Assembly (NCBI GenBank): GCA_001897355.1
Contig: MKST01000007.1
Location: forward strand, 124,228-188,227
Direction of reading: 5' to 3'
From: Solirubrobacterales bacterium 67-14
GTDB taxonomy: Bacteria > Actinomycetota > Thermoleophilia > Solirubrobacterales > 70-9
DNA: 64,000 bases
In this document: in pieces, positions 26,646 to 35,734 of the stretch
Layout of the letters: each line of letters begins with the position of its first letter
Position numbering within the stretch: position 1 is the first letter of the stretch
Position numbers and translations under genes: made by a program
Notes under the pieces: generated by a model
Told to the model about the DNA's origin: nothing
The model's input: the letters and a program-made list of their open reading frames with translations, nothing else
Databases searched by the model: none

Positions 26646-27614
26646 TCAGGCGGGCCGACAGTCGAGGGTGACCTTGCCGACGCCGGTCCTGGCTTCGACG
26701 GCCCGGTGCGCCTCGGCCGCCTCGGCCAGCGGCAGGACCGGGCCCAGGGTCGGCGCCAGGTTGCCCGCGAGGTTGAGCTCGAACAGCTCGGCCAACGCTT
26801 CCCGCAGCGAAATCGAACCGGGGTGCCCGAGCCATAGGCCCGAGATGCTCCAGCCGTTCTTCAGCATCGCCCCGGTGCTGACCTTCGCCGGGCTGCCGCC
26901 GGCGACCCCGTAGATGATCGCCCGCCCGCCCGGCCGTAGCTGACGCAGCATCGCCATCAGGGTGTCTCCGCCGACCATGTCGACCACCAGGTCGACCTTG
27001 CCGCCTTCGAGCCCGGCTGCGAGTTGATCCTTGAGTTCGGAGCCTTGGTCAGAGCGGACCACCCGCTCCGCCCCGAGTTCGCCTACTTGTCGGGCCTTCT
27101 CCTCGCTGCTGGCGATCACGGTGACCTCGCCCGCGCCGCGGTGGCGGGCGAGCTGGACCAGGAGGTGGGTGACGCCGCTGCCGGCGCCACTGACCAGCAC
27201 CCGCTCGCCCGGGGCGAGTCCTTCTAGCAGCCGCCAGGCGGTCGCCCCCTGGATCACCATCGCCAGGGCGACCTGGTCGGAAACCCGGTCGGGTACGGCT
27301 ACGACATCACCGGTCGGGGCGGCGACCAGCTCGGCGTAGCCACGCCCGTCGAGCAGGGCGACCACGCGGTCGCCCGCCGCGAAGGCCCCTTCCGGGTCGG
27401 CGGACCGTGCCCGGCCGACGACCTCCCAGCCGGGGATCACCGGCAAGGCCTTGCGGCCGAAATACTGCCCCTCCCGCACCAGGACGTCACCGAAGTTGAC
27501 CCCGGCGGTGTCGACCTCGATCAGGGTCTGGCCCGGCCCCGCAACCGGTTCGGGCACCTCCTCGAGCGCCAGAACGGAAGGATCCCCGAACTCGTTTACT
27601 CGAATGGCCAGCAT
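26646..27614 (-). CDS. Zinc-independent quinone oxidoreductase-like (MDR family) alcohol dehydrogenase
   Basis: A 322-residue medium-chain dehydrogenase/reductase. The N-terminal catalytic domain (AGVNFGDVLVREG, about 34-46) lacks the zinc-binding cysteines of true alcohol dehydrogenases. The NADPH-binding domain has VLVSGAGSGVTHLLVQLAR (about 138-156). This matches the quinone reductase/zeta-crystallin group, which reduces quinones or enones with NADPH. It is transcribed toward the acyl-CoA ligase and shares the palindromic terminator with it. Confidence 0.83.
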   Translation of the reverse strand: MLAIRVNEFGDPSVLALEEVPEPVAGPGQTLIEVDTAGVNFGDVLVREGQYFGRKALPVIPGWEVVGRARSADPEGAFAAGDRVVALLDGRGYAELVAAPTGDVVAVPDRVSDQVALAMVIQGATAWRLLEGLAPGERVLVSGAGSGVTHLLVQLARHRGAGEVTVIASSEEKARQVGELGAERVVRSDQGSELKDQLAAGLEGGKVDLVVDMVGGDTLMAMLRQLRPGGRAIIYGVAGGSPAKVSTGAMLKNGWSISGLWLGHPGSISLREALAELFELNLAGNLAPTLGPVLPLAEAAEAHRAVEARTGVGKVTLDCRPA

Positions 27615-27670
27615 CCCGACGAGGCTACCGTTTCATGCTCCGCTAGAACGTCATGGCCGCGACATTCCTC

Positions 27671-27722
27671 TGTCAAGAACAGCGATTCATACTTGTCAAA
27701 AATAACGATTTGGAATTGTCAA
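27671..27722 (+). promoter_or_regulatory. Three direct repeats with 23-base spacing upstream of the AAA_14 gene
   Basis: TGTCAA occurs at 27671, 27694 and 27717, exactly 23 bases apart. The first two copies continue similarly (AGAACAGCGATT and AAATAACGATT). The array is markedly AT-rich and ends 18 bases before the ATG at 27740. Regular spacing of about two helical turns suggests binding of one protein in tandem, or overlapping -35 elements. Confidence 0.6.
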
Positions 27723-27739
27723 AATGGTAGACTTCACTC

Positions 27740-29002
27740 ATGCCCAAGTATCTGCCCCGGCTCGTCGACCTAGAGCTCGACCAGCGCCTGACGTCGAGCG
27801 GTGCCGTGCTGATCGACGGGCCAAAGGGATGCGGGAAGACAGAAACGGCCACCCAGCGGGCGAATAGCGTGGTGCGTTTCGACACCGACGCCGCTGCCCG
27901 TGCGCAGGTCGACCTGGATCCCAGCGGGCTTTTCGAAGAACCCATTCCGATCCTCTTCGATGAATGGCAACGTGCCCCGCAAATCTGGGACCACGTCCGG
28001 CGCCACGTCGATGACCTACGACGGCGTGGCCTCTACATCCTGACCGGTTCCGCAACGCCGACCGATTCCCAAGAGCTGCACTCCGGAGCGGGTCGGATCA
28101 GCACATTGAGGATGCGGCCTATGAGCCTGTTCGAGTCCGGCCACTCGACCGGCGAGGTATCACTCGCGGCTCTACTGCGAGGCGAAGACCAGCGGGCCAA
28201 GCTCACCAAGGTCACTGTCCCTGAGCTCATGACGCGAATCGTGACCGGCGGTTGGCCGACGCTCGTCGGCGAAAACGAGACCTTTGCCAGGCAATGGCTT
28301 GCCGACTATCTCCAGCAGATCGTCGAAGTGGATATCCCCAGCCTAGGCACTACCCGTCGGGCTCCGGAACGACTCCGGCGAACGCTCACGTCCCTCGCCC
28401 GCAGCGTCGGTCAACCGGTAAAGATCTCCGAGCTCGCCAAGGACATCGCCGGCAGCGACGACCCGAAACCAGCCAGGGAGACGGTCAGCGCGTACCTGGA
28501 CGCGCTCGATCGGTTGAAGCTGACCGAGAACTCCCCCTCCTGGCGGCCGCACATGCGCTCTCGTACTCAATTGCGAGATGCGCCGGTCCGCTACTTCGTC
28601 GATCCTTCGATCGGCACGGCAGCACTCGGGGTCGGTTCCAAAGACCTACTCGCCGACCCCAACGCGGCCGGGTTCCAGTTTGAATCGCTTGTGCTCCGGG
28701 ACCTGCGTGTGTACGCACAGCCACTTCGCGCCACGATCTCAACCTGGCGAGAAGTTCACGGCCGAAAAGAAGTCGACGCGATCGTGGAAACGCCAGACTC
28801 CTGGGTCGCCGTCGAAGTCAAGCTCACTGGCGATCAGAAGGTGATCGACGACGCGGCGAGAGGTCTCTTGGACTTCGCCTCAGAGATCGACACCAAGCAT
28901 CACAGAGACCCGGCATCCCTCGTCGTCGTCACTGCTATGGGTGGCGGAGGCAAGCGCGCAGACGGAGTCCACGTGGTGCCGATCACCGCGCTCGGACCCT
29001 GA
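27740..29002 (+). CDS. AAA_14 / DUF4143 ATPase
   Basis: A 420-residue ATPase. Walker A is DGPKGCGKTETA (about 26-37), Walker B is IPILFDEWQRAP (about 69-80), and a sensor-like LTGSATPT is near 94-101. The C-terminal half is DUF4143-like and ends with a PD-(D/E)XK-type core, GRKEVDAIVE then WVAVEVKLT. The family is widespread and horizontally mobile, and its role is unsettled. The gene looks less GC-biased than its neighbours and follows an AT-rich repeat array, which suggests recent transfer. It stands alone on the plus strand between minus-strand genes. Confidence 0.83.
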   Translation: MPKYLPRLVDLELDQRLTSSGAVLIDGPKGCGKTETATQRANSVVRFDTDAAARAQVDLDPSGLFEEPIPILFDEWQRAPQIWDHVRRHVDDLRRRGLYILTGSATPTDSQELHSGAGRISTLRMRPMSLFESGHSTGEVSLAALLRGEDQRAKLTKVTVPELMTRIVTGGWPTLVGENETFARQWLADYLQQIVEVDIPSLGTTRRAPERLRRTLTSLARSVGQPVKISELAKDIAGSDDPKPARETVSAYLDALDRLKLTENSPSWRPHMRSRTQLRDAPVRYFVDPSIGTAALGVGSKDLLADPNAAGFQFESLVLRDLRVYAQPLRATISTWREVHGRKEVDAIVETPDSWVAVEVKLTGDQKVIDDAARGLLDFASEIDTKHHRDPASLVVVTAMGGGGKRADGVHVVPITALGP

Positions 29003-29032
29003 TCAGGCGACTTGGCGTAGCTCACCGACCCT

Positions 29033-29818
29033 CTATTCGAGGAAGCCGGGGAGGTCGGCGATGCTGTCGATCGTGACCGATGGCTCGATTCCGGACTCGG
29101 CCACCTTCTCTGGCTGGTACTTGCCGGTCCGGACCTGGACGGCGGCGATCCCGGCGTTCTGGGCGCCGCCGATGTCGCCTTCGATGTCGTCGCCGACCAT
29201 GATCGTGCGGTCGGCGGCGGCCCCGACGTCGGCCAGGGCCATGCGGTAGAAGTCGATTGAGGGCTTGCCGACCACGACCGCCTCGGTCTCGGCCGCGTAC
29301 TCGAGGGCGGCGGAGAAGGCGCCGACATCCAGCACCAGGCCGTCTTCCCGCTTCCAGTAGCGGTTGTGCTGGAGGGCGATCAGCTCGGCCCCGTCCATCA
29401 TCTGACGGAAGGCGTGGCTGAGGGTTTCCGAGGAGAACATCGGCCCGAGGTCGCCGAGCACTATCGCGTCGGCCTTCTGGTCGGTGCCGACCACGTCGAT
29501 CTCCTCCAGGTCCTCGCGCAGCGACCGGGCGACCATCAGGTTGACCTTCGAGAACCCTTTCTCGCGGCAGTAGCGCACTGCCATCGCGGCCGGGGTGAGC
29601 ACCTCATCCTCCTCGACCTCGAAGCCGGCGTTCCTGACCCGTTGGATCACTTCTTTGCGGGAGATCGAGGAGGTGTTGGTGACCAGTCGGATCCCGTCGG
29701 CCATCTCGCGCAGGCGGCCGAGCGCCTCGGATGCCCCTTCGATCGGGTCGCCTTGGATGTAGAGAACGCCTTCGACGTCGAGCAGGATGGCTTCGGGTTT
29801 TTCGGGCAGAGCGGCCAT
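29033..29818 (-). CDS. HAD-superfamily subfamily IIA phosphatase (LHPP-like)
   Basis: A 261-residue HAD hydrolase. Motif I is LLDVEGVLY (about 11-19), motif II LVTNTSS (about 45-51), and the cap-C2-associated and motif III/IV parts are ALQHNRYW and IMVGDDIEGDIGGAQNAG (about 206-223). It is close to the LHPP-type group of inorganic pyrophosphate/phosphohistidine phosphatases and to NagD. The position two after the nucleophile Asp is Glu rather than the common Asp, a variable site in this subgroup. The ATG at 29818 is preferred over an upstream in-frame start. Confidence 0.82.
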   Translation of the reverse strand: MAALPEKPEAILLDVEGVLYIQGDPIEGASEALGRLREMADGIRLVTNTSSISRKEVIQRVRNAGFEVEEDEVLTPAAMAVRYCREKGFSKVNLMVARSLREDLEEIDVVGTDQKADAIVLGDLGPMFSSETLSHAFRQMMDGAELIALQHNRYWKREDGLVLDVGAFSAALEYAAETEAVVVGKPSIDFYRMALADVGAAADRTIMVGDDIEGDIGGAQNAGIAAVQVRTGKYQPEKVAESGIEPSVTIDSIADLPGFLE

Positions 29819-29890
29819 GCACCAAATGTATTCCGTCGAGCCGGCCCGCACCCTGTCCCGCGGGACAAACCCCAGTCCCGGGCGGGACGG

Positions 29891-30609
29891 TCAGCGGCGT
29901 CGTTCGCAGGCGATCATCCTGCCTTTGCCCGGCCCAGCCTGGCAGCGGTCCTTGCCGGCGCCGCCGTTGATCTTGTCCTTGCCGGGGCCACCGAGCAGCT
30001 TGTCCTTGCCCGGGCCGCCGACGAGTACATCGTTGCCAGCGCCGCCAGCGAGCGAGTCCTTGCCCGGGCCGCCGATCAGCTTGTCTTTGCCGGGGCCACC
30101 GCAGATCAGGTCGTTTCCGGCGAGCCCCTTGATCACGTCGTTCCCGCCCAGGCCGGCGATCACGTCACGCTTCCGGGTTCCCTTGAGGACGTCCCGGTGG
30201 CTGGTGCCGGTGATCGTCGCCTTCTTGCCGAGGCACTTGGCCGTTCGGGACGGAGGAGGCGGAGGTGGAGGAAGCTCTTCTGAGTAGTCGGCGTTGTACC
30301 TGGATATCGCGACCTGATCGCTGTCGTCGGGTTGCCGTTCGGAGCCGGCCATCAGATAGCGGCCCTTGTCGTCGATCAGCATCGTGTTCATGTACATGCG
30401 CCGATCCGGGCGACTCTCCCGGACAAAGCCGTTCTGGCCGAAGGTCTGGTCGAGCGAGCCATCGGTCTTGACCCTCGTGAATAGCCCGTCGACGGTGGAG
30501 TAGTCCTCGCTGTTCGTTATCCCCTGGATCACCAGCCGTCCGAAACTGTCGATGGCGGCGTCATTGAAGAAAGGCGTGAACCAGCCATTGCCAAAGCCGT
30601 TGAAGGGCG
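29891..30609 (-). pseudogene. 5'-truncated delta-60 repeat / RTX-like calcium-binding secreted protein
   Basis: The longest frame begins at a GTG at 30532, but coding similarity does not. Reading upstream in the same frame gives GFGNGWF and [17 protein letters not shown], part of a delta-60 repeat, until the frame runs into the neighbouring thioesterase gene. There is no signal peptide or start. Downstream are one full delta-60 unit ([15 protein letters not shown] then GRYLMAGS), a polyproline linker and a glycine/aspartate nonapeptide region with paired cysteines. A long secreted surface protein has probably lost its N-terminal part, or is made from an unusual start. Confidence 0.65.
29925..30175 (-). 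repeat. RTX-like nonapeptide repeat region
   Basis: About seven to nine tandem GG-x-G-x-D-x-(L/I) units (for example [17 protein letters not shown] and GGAGNDVL), coding for a calcium-binding beta-roll. At the DNA level this gives near-repeats every 27 bases such as CTTGCCCGGGCCGCCGA. It is protein-coding, not a CRISPR array. Confidence 0.8.
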
Positions 30610-31413
30610 TCAGGCCCGGTCGACGAAGAGGATCTGGCTGGCATTGCCGAAGTGGCCATGTTCATCATGCAGACGGGTGGTGGTCAGTCCGCTGCCGTTG
30701 GCGTCGACCTCGGTCCGGGACTCGAGCCCGATCCACTCGCCGGCCGGCTCCCGGAGCAGCGAGACGTTCAGGTCGCAGTTGATGAACAGGTATTCGCCCC
30801 AGCCGACCGGATGGGCGACGCCGTTGCCGAAATCGGCGGCAGCGACCGCGCGCTGGGCGGCACTCAGGGCCTCCCCGGCGACCAGCGGGTAGTCGAGCCG
30901 GATCCAGACCATGCCTTGAGTGCCGATCCGGTCGGGACCGCCTTCGATCGCCACCACCGTGTTGGCGGTGCGGTGGAAGGCGTCAGTTTCGCCGGCCGCC
31001 CAGTGTTCGTGCTCGATCGGCCTGCCCTTTTCCGGGCCGGCGAATGGCTGCTCGACCACTTTGACTCCATCCGGCAGATCGACCTCGCCCCGGCGGATCA
31101 GCACCGCCCGGCCTTCGATCAGGGTGCGCCCGCCGGAGTCGATCGCCACCGAGACCACCCGCTGGCGCCGGCCGGGTTTGACGGTCTCGGCCCGAACCTC
31201 GAGCTCGCCCAAGGTGACCGGGCCGTTGAAGGCCAGTGAGATCGAGGCCAGACGCAGGTCGTCTTCGGCCCCGAGCAGCTCGGCGGCGCGGGCCAGCAGG
31301 CCGGCCGGAGCCCCACCGTGGGCGGCATCCTCCTGCCAGGGACCGCGGGCGAGGCCGGTCAGTTCAAAGTGGCCTTCAGCTTCGAGGGGAACGGCGATGG
31401 CGGTGGTCTCCAC
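30610..31413 (-). CDS. Acyl-CoA thioesterase (TesB-like double hot-dog)
   Basis: A 267-residue protein with two hot-dog domains. The first contains [16 protein letters not shown] (about 33-48) and the second [27 protein letters not shown]-type sequence near 165-190. The form is that of the actinobacterial TesB-like/thioesterase-family proteins that hydrolyse acyl-CoA. Catalytic residues are not obvious by eye. The stop is immediately followed by the broken delta-60 gene in another frame. It is divergent from the GST gene, with a gap of only 33 bases. Confidence 0.75.
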   Translation of the reverse strand: METTAIAVPLEAEGHFELTGLARGPWQEDAAHGGAPAGLLARAAELLGAEDDLRLASISLAFNGPVTLGELEVRAETVKPGRRQRVVSVAIDSGGRTLIEGRAVLIRRGEVDLPDGVKVVEQPFAGPEKGRPIEHEHWAAGETDAFHRTANTVVAIEGGPDRIGTQGMVWIRLDYPLVAGEALSAAQRAVAAADFGNGVAHPVGWGEYLFINCDLNVSLLREPAGEWIGLESRTEVDANGSGLTTTRLHDEHGHFGNASQILFVDRA

Positions 31414-31446
31414 CCCGCGAACCCTACGCGTATTTATCCTTCAGCT

Positions 31447-32187
31447 ATGCCCATAGCCGAGAAGGTCACCCTGCATGCCCTGCCTCCTTCGCATCCCTGC
31501 AAGACGGTGGGTGCGGCGCTCGATTACAAGGGGATCGAGTACGAGTGGGTGAACCTCGACTTCGGCAAGCACAACGAGCAGATCGCCGAGCTGTACGGCG
31601 AGGGCAAGACCCGTGTCCCGGGGCTGACCGTCGGTGAGGAGCGGATCCATGGCTCGACCAACATCCTCAAGCGGTTGGAGGAGCTGGCCCCGGAGAACCC
31701 GCTCTACCCGGAGGGCATCGCCGAACAGGTCCGGGAAGCGGAACTGTGGGGAGACGGTGACCTCCAGGACTTCGGCCGGCGCATCCCCTGGGGCGCGCTC
31801 TACTTCCGGCCCGAGAAGCTCGGACGCATGAACGGGATCGACGAGCTCGACCCGGCCGGCACCGACTTCGCGATGAAGTTCACCCGCAGCACCTGGAAGT
31901 ACCACAACATCAGTTCGGTCCAGCTTGCCGAGGATCTAGAGCGGTTGCCGGGGATGGTCGACGAGATCGACGCGATGGCCGAGCAGGGGCTGCTCGATGG
32001 CGAGTACCCGACCGCCGCCGACTTCCAGATCGGCGCCTCGGTCTGGGTGATCGCCACGATCTCCGACGTCCGTCCGGTCTTCGACGGCAGCGCCGCGATC
32101 CGGGTCGCGGAACGCCACTTCGGCGAAGTCCCGGAATTGGTCCCCGCCGGCGCCTATCCCGCCAGCTGGATCAAGCTGCGCGGCTGA
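31447..32187 (+). CDS. Glutathione S-transferase family protein
   Basis: A 246-residue protein with an N-terminal thioredoxin-like GST domain. It opens VTLHALPPSHPCKTVGAALD, with a cysteine near position 17, then KTRVPGLTVGEERIHGSTNI (about 57-76) holding the cis-Pro and the ES/GS-type site. The C-terminal half is helical and GST-C-like. Actinobacteria mostly lack glutathione, so the thiol used is uncertain. The ATG at 31447 is preferred; the frame is open upstream into the divergent gene. Confidence 0.78.
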   Translation: MPIAEKVTLHALPPSHPCKTVGAALDYKGIEYEWVNLDFGKHNEQIAELYGEGKTRVPGLTVGEERIHGSTNILKRLEELAPENPLYPEGIAEQVREAELWGDGDLQDFGRRIPWGALYFRPEKLGRMNGIDELDPAGTDFAMKFTRSTWKYHNISSVQLAEDLERLPGMVDEIDAMAEQGLLDGEYPTAADFQIGASVWVIATISDVRPVFDGSAAIRVAERHFGEVPELVPAGAYPASWIKLRG

Positions 32188-32191
32188 ACGC

Positions 32192-33589
32192 TCAGCCCGA
32201 GGCCGGCTCCGCGGCCGGACTGCCCTGGTCGACCGGCTGGACCCGGGGAGCGACCACGAAGAAGATGATCAGGAAGCCGACTGCGGCGGCGATCGCGTTG
32301 AAGCGGAAGGCGATGTGGAGGCCGCTGACCAGGCCGCTGGCCGAGGAGAACAGGGTCGTGGTCAAGGCGAGGCCGACCGAGCCGCCGGCAACCTGGAACA
32401 TGTAGATGATCCCGCCGGCCAGGCTGGAGCGGGACTCGTCCACCGCGGTCACCCCGATCGTGGTCGCCGACGAGTAGAACAGCCCGACCCCGATCCCGAG
32501 CACGACCATGCCGGGGATGATGCCGCCGATCGAGCCGCTTTCTTTCACCCCGAAGGAGAGCAGCAGCGGTCCGACCGCGATGCAGGCCGCGCCCAGGGTG
32601 ACGATCAGCCTTCCGCCCACCCGGTTGTAGAGCGGGCCGGCGATGAACGAGGTCAGGGCGAAGATCGCCATGAAAGGCAGCAGCCCGAGGCCGGATTCGA
32701 AGGCCGAGAGACCACCGAGCTTCTGCAGGTACTGGGGGATGTAGAAAAGGGCCGAGAAGAAGGTGGCGGACATGAACAGGATCGCCAGGCAGGCCGCCGT
32801 GAAGGCGGTATTGCTCATCACGTCCCGCGGGACCAACGCATGCGCCCCCGCCCGCCGCTCGATCACGCCGAAGAGCGAGACCAGGACCACCGAGACGAAG
32901 ACCGAGATCACGATCCGCGGGTCGCCCCAGCCGAGGTCGACGACCTGGTCCAAGGCCACCATGAAGATGACCAGCCCGAGGGAGATGGTCGCGATGCCGG
33001 CGTAATCGATCTTGCGGTCGTCGGTCTCCGGCCGCGGCTGGTGGATCAGCTTCCAAACCGCCAGGATGGCGACCAGGCAGATCGGGATGTTCAGGAAGAG
33101 GATCGCCCGCCAGGAGACGAACTCGGTCAGCGCGCCGCCGAGCATCGGCCCCAGTGCGTTGCCGATCCCGGCCACGCCGAGGATCAGTCCCCCGGCCAGG
33201 CCCGCCTTGTCTTCCGGCAGCTCGGCGAAGGTCATGCCAAGGATCGCCGGCCAGATCAGCGCCCCGCCGATCCCCATCACGGCCCGGGCGGCGATCAGCC
33301 AGGCCTCGGTCTGGGCGACCGCCGCGGCCAGTGAGGCGACCAGGAAGACGCCGGCCCCGACGAAGAAGGCCTCGCGGCGCCCGAAGAGGTCGGCCAGCCG
33401 GCCGCCGGTCACGATCAGGACGCCGAAGACCAGGGCATAGGCGTTGACCACCCACTGGACCGTGGTGACGCTGGTGTCGAAGTCCTTCTCGATCGCCGGC
33501 AGGGCAACGTTCATCGCGGTGATGTCGTTGGCGATGATGAACACTCCCAACGCCATCGCCCCCAAGGCGAGGTAGGTCGAACGAGTCAC
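32192..33589 (-). CDS. MFS transporter, DHA2 (EmrB/QacA) family
   Basis: A multidrug-type exporter of 465 residues with about 14 hydrophobic helices. Typical signatures are DITAMNVALPAIEKDF near the start (about 22-37), GGRLADLFGRR (about 62-72) and the motif-C-like GVAGIGNALGPMLGGAL (about 139-155). It likely exports drugs or metabolites by proton antiport. The GTG at 33589 follows GGGAGG directly. It is transcribed away from the ferritin-like operon and no regulator gene is attached. Confidence 0.85.
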   Translation of the reverse strand: MTRSTYLALGAMALGVFIIANDITAMNVALPAIEKDFDTSVTTVQWVVNAYALVFGVLIVTGGRLADLFGRREAFFVGAGVFLVASLAAAVAQTEAWLIAARAVMGIGGALIWPAILGMTFAELPEDKAGLAGGLILGVAGIGNALGPMLGGALTEFVSWRAILFLNIPICLVAILAVWKLIHQPRPETDDRKIDYAGIATISLGLVIFMVALDQVVDLGWGDPRIVISVFVSVVLVSLFGVIERRAGAHALVPRDVMSNTAFTAACLAILFMSATFFSALFYIPQYLQKLGGLSAFESGLGLLPFMAIFALTSFIAGPLYNRVGGRLIVTLGAACIAVGPLLLSFGVKESGSIGGIIPGMVVLGIGVGLFYSSATTIGVTAVDESRSSLAGGIIYMFQVAGGSVGLALTTTLFSSASGLVSGLHIAFRFNAIAAAVGFLIIFFVVAPRVQPVDQGSPAAEPASG

Positions 33590-33700
33590 CCTCCCACCTT
33601 ATGTCGGCCGGCCGCGTTACTCAACTTTTCTCGCTGACTGATCCGATCGGCCCCTCGCCGCGTAGTGCGGTTCAACGGCAGCAACCAACGAGGAGGCGAC

Positions 33701-34426
33701 ATGCCGACCCTGAGAAGAAAACGAGACGAAGCGCCGGAGACGACGGAGCTCGAGGAAGCAGCGGCGGAAGAAGCTGCCTCCCGGGGAGTTTCCCGACGCC
33801 AGCTGATGGCCATGGCCGGAGGCTCGGTCGCCCTCGGTGCTTTCCTGGCCGCCTGCGGCGACGATGATTCCGGTTCAAGCGGAAACACCACCCCGGACTC
33901 ATCGGATGGTTCCGACTCGTCGATGGGTGACAACAGCACCGCGCAGTTCGGCGAGGGCGACCTCGGCATCATGAACTACGCCCTCACGCTCGAGTACCTG
34001 GAAACCGCCTTCTATGCGGACGTGGCCAAGAGCGGGCTCTTCAAGGGTGCGGACCTCGAGACGATCCGCAAGTTCGGCAGCCAAGAGGCCGAGCACGTTG
34101 CCGCCCTGACCGCCGCGATCAAGGGCGCAGGCGGCAAACCCGCACCGAAGCCAAAGACCGAGTTCCCGCTGAACAACGCGCAGCAGGTGCTGCGGCTGGC
34201 CTCGACGGTCGAGAACCTCGGCGCCGCGGCATATCTGGGGCAGGCAGGCAAGATCAAGAGCCCCAAGGTACTGGCGGCCGCACTTTCAATCCACAGCGTA
34301 GAAGGGCGTCACGCGGCCGCCCTCAACACCCTGCTGGGCAAGACGCCGGTCCCGGACGGGCCTTTCGCCCAGCCGGCCCAGGCCAGCATGGTCCTGAACG
34401 CGGTCCAGCCGTTCATCGTCGGCTGA
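33701..34426 (+). CDS. Ferritin-like domain lipoprotein with Tat signal
   Basis: A 241-residue exported protein. A twin-arginine signal SRRQLMAMAGGSVALGAFLA ends at a lipobox Cys in LAACGDDD, then a Ser/Asp-rich linker. The remainder is a ferritin-like four-helix domain (Ferritin_2 type) starting LGIMNYALTLEYLETAFY, with Glu and His candidates (LEYLE, QEAEH, VEGRH) for a di-iron site. AGGAGG lies five bases before the ATG. It is the first of two related genes, followed by an ECF sigma factor and its anti-sigma factor. Confidence 0.85.
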   Translation: MPTLRRKRDEAPETTELEEAAAEEAASRGVSRRQLMAMAGGSVALGAFLAACGDDDSGSSGNTTPDSSDGSDSSMGDNSTAQFGEGDLGIMNYALTLEYLETAFYADVAKSGLFKGADLETIRKFGSQEAEHVAALTAAIKGAGGKPAPKPKTEFPLNNAQQVLRLASTVENLGAAAYLGQAGKIKSPKVLAAALSIHSVEGRHAAALNTLLGKTPVPDGPFAQPAQASMVLNAVQPFIVG

Positions 34427-34454
34427 CCCCAGCCGGCAGAAAGGAAGAATCAAG

Positions 34455-35111
34455 ATGAGTGAAATCAAGACCAAGACGAGTGAAATGGAAATGGTCAACC
34501 CCGAACTGGCCGCGATCGAGATCGACGGCGTCGAGCGCAGCGACGTCCTGATGAAGGGCGCCCTGGCCGCCGGTGCGATCTTGGGGCTCGGCGCGATCAG
34601 CCCCTTCGTCAAAGGTGCCCTCGGGGCAGGTGGCGGCAAGAAGGGCGACCTCGAGATCCTCAACTACGCGCTGACCCTCGAGTACCTCGAATCGGCGTTT
34701 TATGCGGAGGCGCTCAAGAAGGCGGGCGTCAAGGGCAAGCTCAAGGAGTTGGTCCAGACTCTTTCGACCGACGAAGATGCCCACGTGAAGGCGCTCAGCC
34801 AGACGATCAGGGATCTGGGTGGCAAGCCGGTCAAGGCGCCAAAGGTCACCTTCCCCTACTCGGACACCGCCGGCTTCACGGCCTTGGCGGAGACGATCGA
34901 GAACGTCGGCGTGAGCGCCTACAACGGGGCCGCCCCGAAGATCTCTTCGAAGGACGTGCTCGAGGCGGCCGGCAGCATCGTCCAGGTCGAAGCGCGGCAT
35001 GCCGCGGCGATCGCGCTCCAGAACGGCAACCAGCCCGCGCCGGATGCCTTCGACAAGACGATGACCGAGGCCCAGGTGCTGAAGGTCGTCCAGCCCTTCC
35101 TCGCGGGCTGA
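34455..35111 (+). CDS. Ferritin-like domain protein, paralogue
   Basis: A 218-residue paralogue of the preceding protein. The shared core is LEILNYALTLEYLESAFYAE, then DEDAHVKAL, ENVGVSAYNGAA and VEARHAAAIAL, with the same Glu/His positions that could hold a di-iron centre. It has a hydrophobic segment (about 34-52) and no lipobox, so it may be a membrane-anchored or cleaved secreted form. AAAGGAAG precedes the ATG. Related proteins are described as dessication-related or stress-induced; the function is not proven. Confidence 0.83.
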   Translation: MSEIKTKTSEMEMVNPELAAIEIDGVERSDVLMKGALAAGAILGLGAISPFVKGALGAGGGKKGDLEILNYALTLEYLESAFYAEALKKAGVKGKLKELVQTLSTDEDAHVKALSQTIRDLGGKPVKAPKVTFPYSDTAGFTALAETIENVGVSAYNGAAPKISSKDVLEAAGSIVQVEARHAAAIALQNGNQPAPDAFDKTMTEAQVLKVVQPFLAG

Positions 35112-35143
35112 TTCGCCGGCAGGGAAGCGGGAACCAACCACCC

Positions 35144-35734
35144 ATGTCCGAACGGGTTTCCGCCCATCCTTCCGACCCGGACGAGGATCTACTCGTCCGG
35201 GTCGCCGGTCGTGACAGGGAGGCATTCGAAACCTTCTACGACCGCTATGAAAGGCGGGCGTTCTCGCTCGCGTACAGGGTCACCGGCGACCGTTCACGAG
35301 CCGAAGACGTGGTCCAGGAGGCCTTCTTCTCGATCTGGAAGAACGCGGGCCGATATGACCCGGCCAGGGGCAGCGCCGGAGCCTGGGCCCTGGGGATCGT
35401 CCGCAACCGCGCGATTGACGTCCTGCGCAGTCGCACCAGCCGGACTCCCGAACTGGACCACGATGACGACGCGACGCTCGAGAACCGGGCCTCCGCCCTC
35501 AAGACCGAGGAGCAGGCCCTGCAGCGGGAGGAGGGCCGCGAGATCCGTTCAAAGCTTTCGGAGTTGCCGGAAAACCAGTCACGAGTGATCGGGTTGGCCT
35601 TCTACGGCGGCTTCAGCCAAACCGAGATTTCCGACCTGCTCGAGCTTCCGCTCGGCACGGTCAAGGGCAGGATGAGACTGGGGATGGAGAAACTCAGGGT
35701 TGAGCTGAGTCCAGGCAAAGGAGAAGTGGCATGA
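35144..35734 (+). CDS. ECF-type RNA polymerase sigma factor (SigK-like)
   Basis: A 196-residue sigma-70 factor with only regions 2 and 4. Region 2 has YRVTGDRSRAEDVVQEAFFSIW-type sequence at about 45-66; region 4 has SQTEISDLLELPLGTVKGRM (about 161-180), the helix-turn-helix that reads the -35 element. It lies 32 bases after the second ferritin-like gene and overlaps the anti-sigma gene by four bases. The pair with an RskA-type anti-sigma factor resembles SigK/RskA of mycobacteria. It probably directs its own operon, including the ferritin-like genes. Confidence 0.88.
   Translation: MSERVSAHPSDPDEDLLVRVAGRDREAFETFYDRYERRAFSLAYRVTGDRSRAEDVVQEAFFSIWKNAGRYDPARGSAGAWALGIVRNRAIDVLRSRTSRTPELDHDDDATLENRASALKTEEQALQREEGREIRSKLSELPENQSRVIGLAFYGGFSQTEISDLLELPLGTVKGRMRLGMEKLRVELSPGKGEVA

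Noticed and set aside
29900-30180. Repeats every 27 bases that could look like a CRISPR array
   Set aside because: The period is nine codons and encodes GGxGxDxL nonapeptides. There are no unique spacers and no cas genes.
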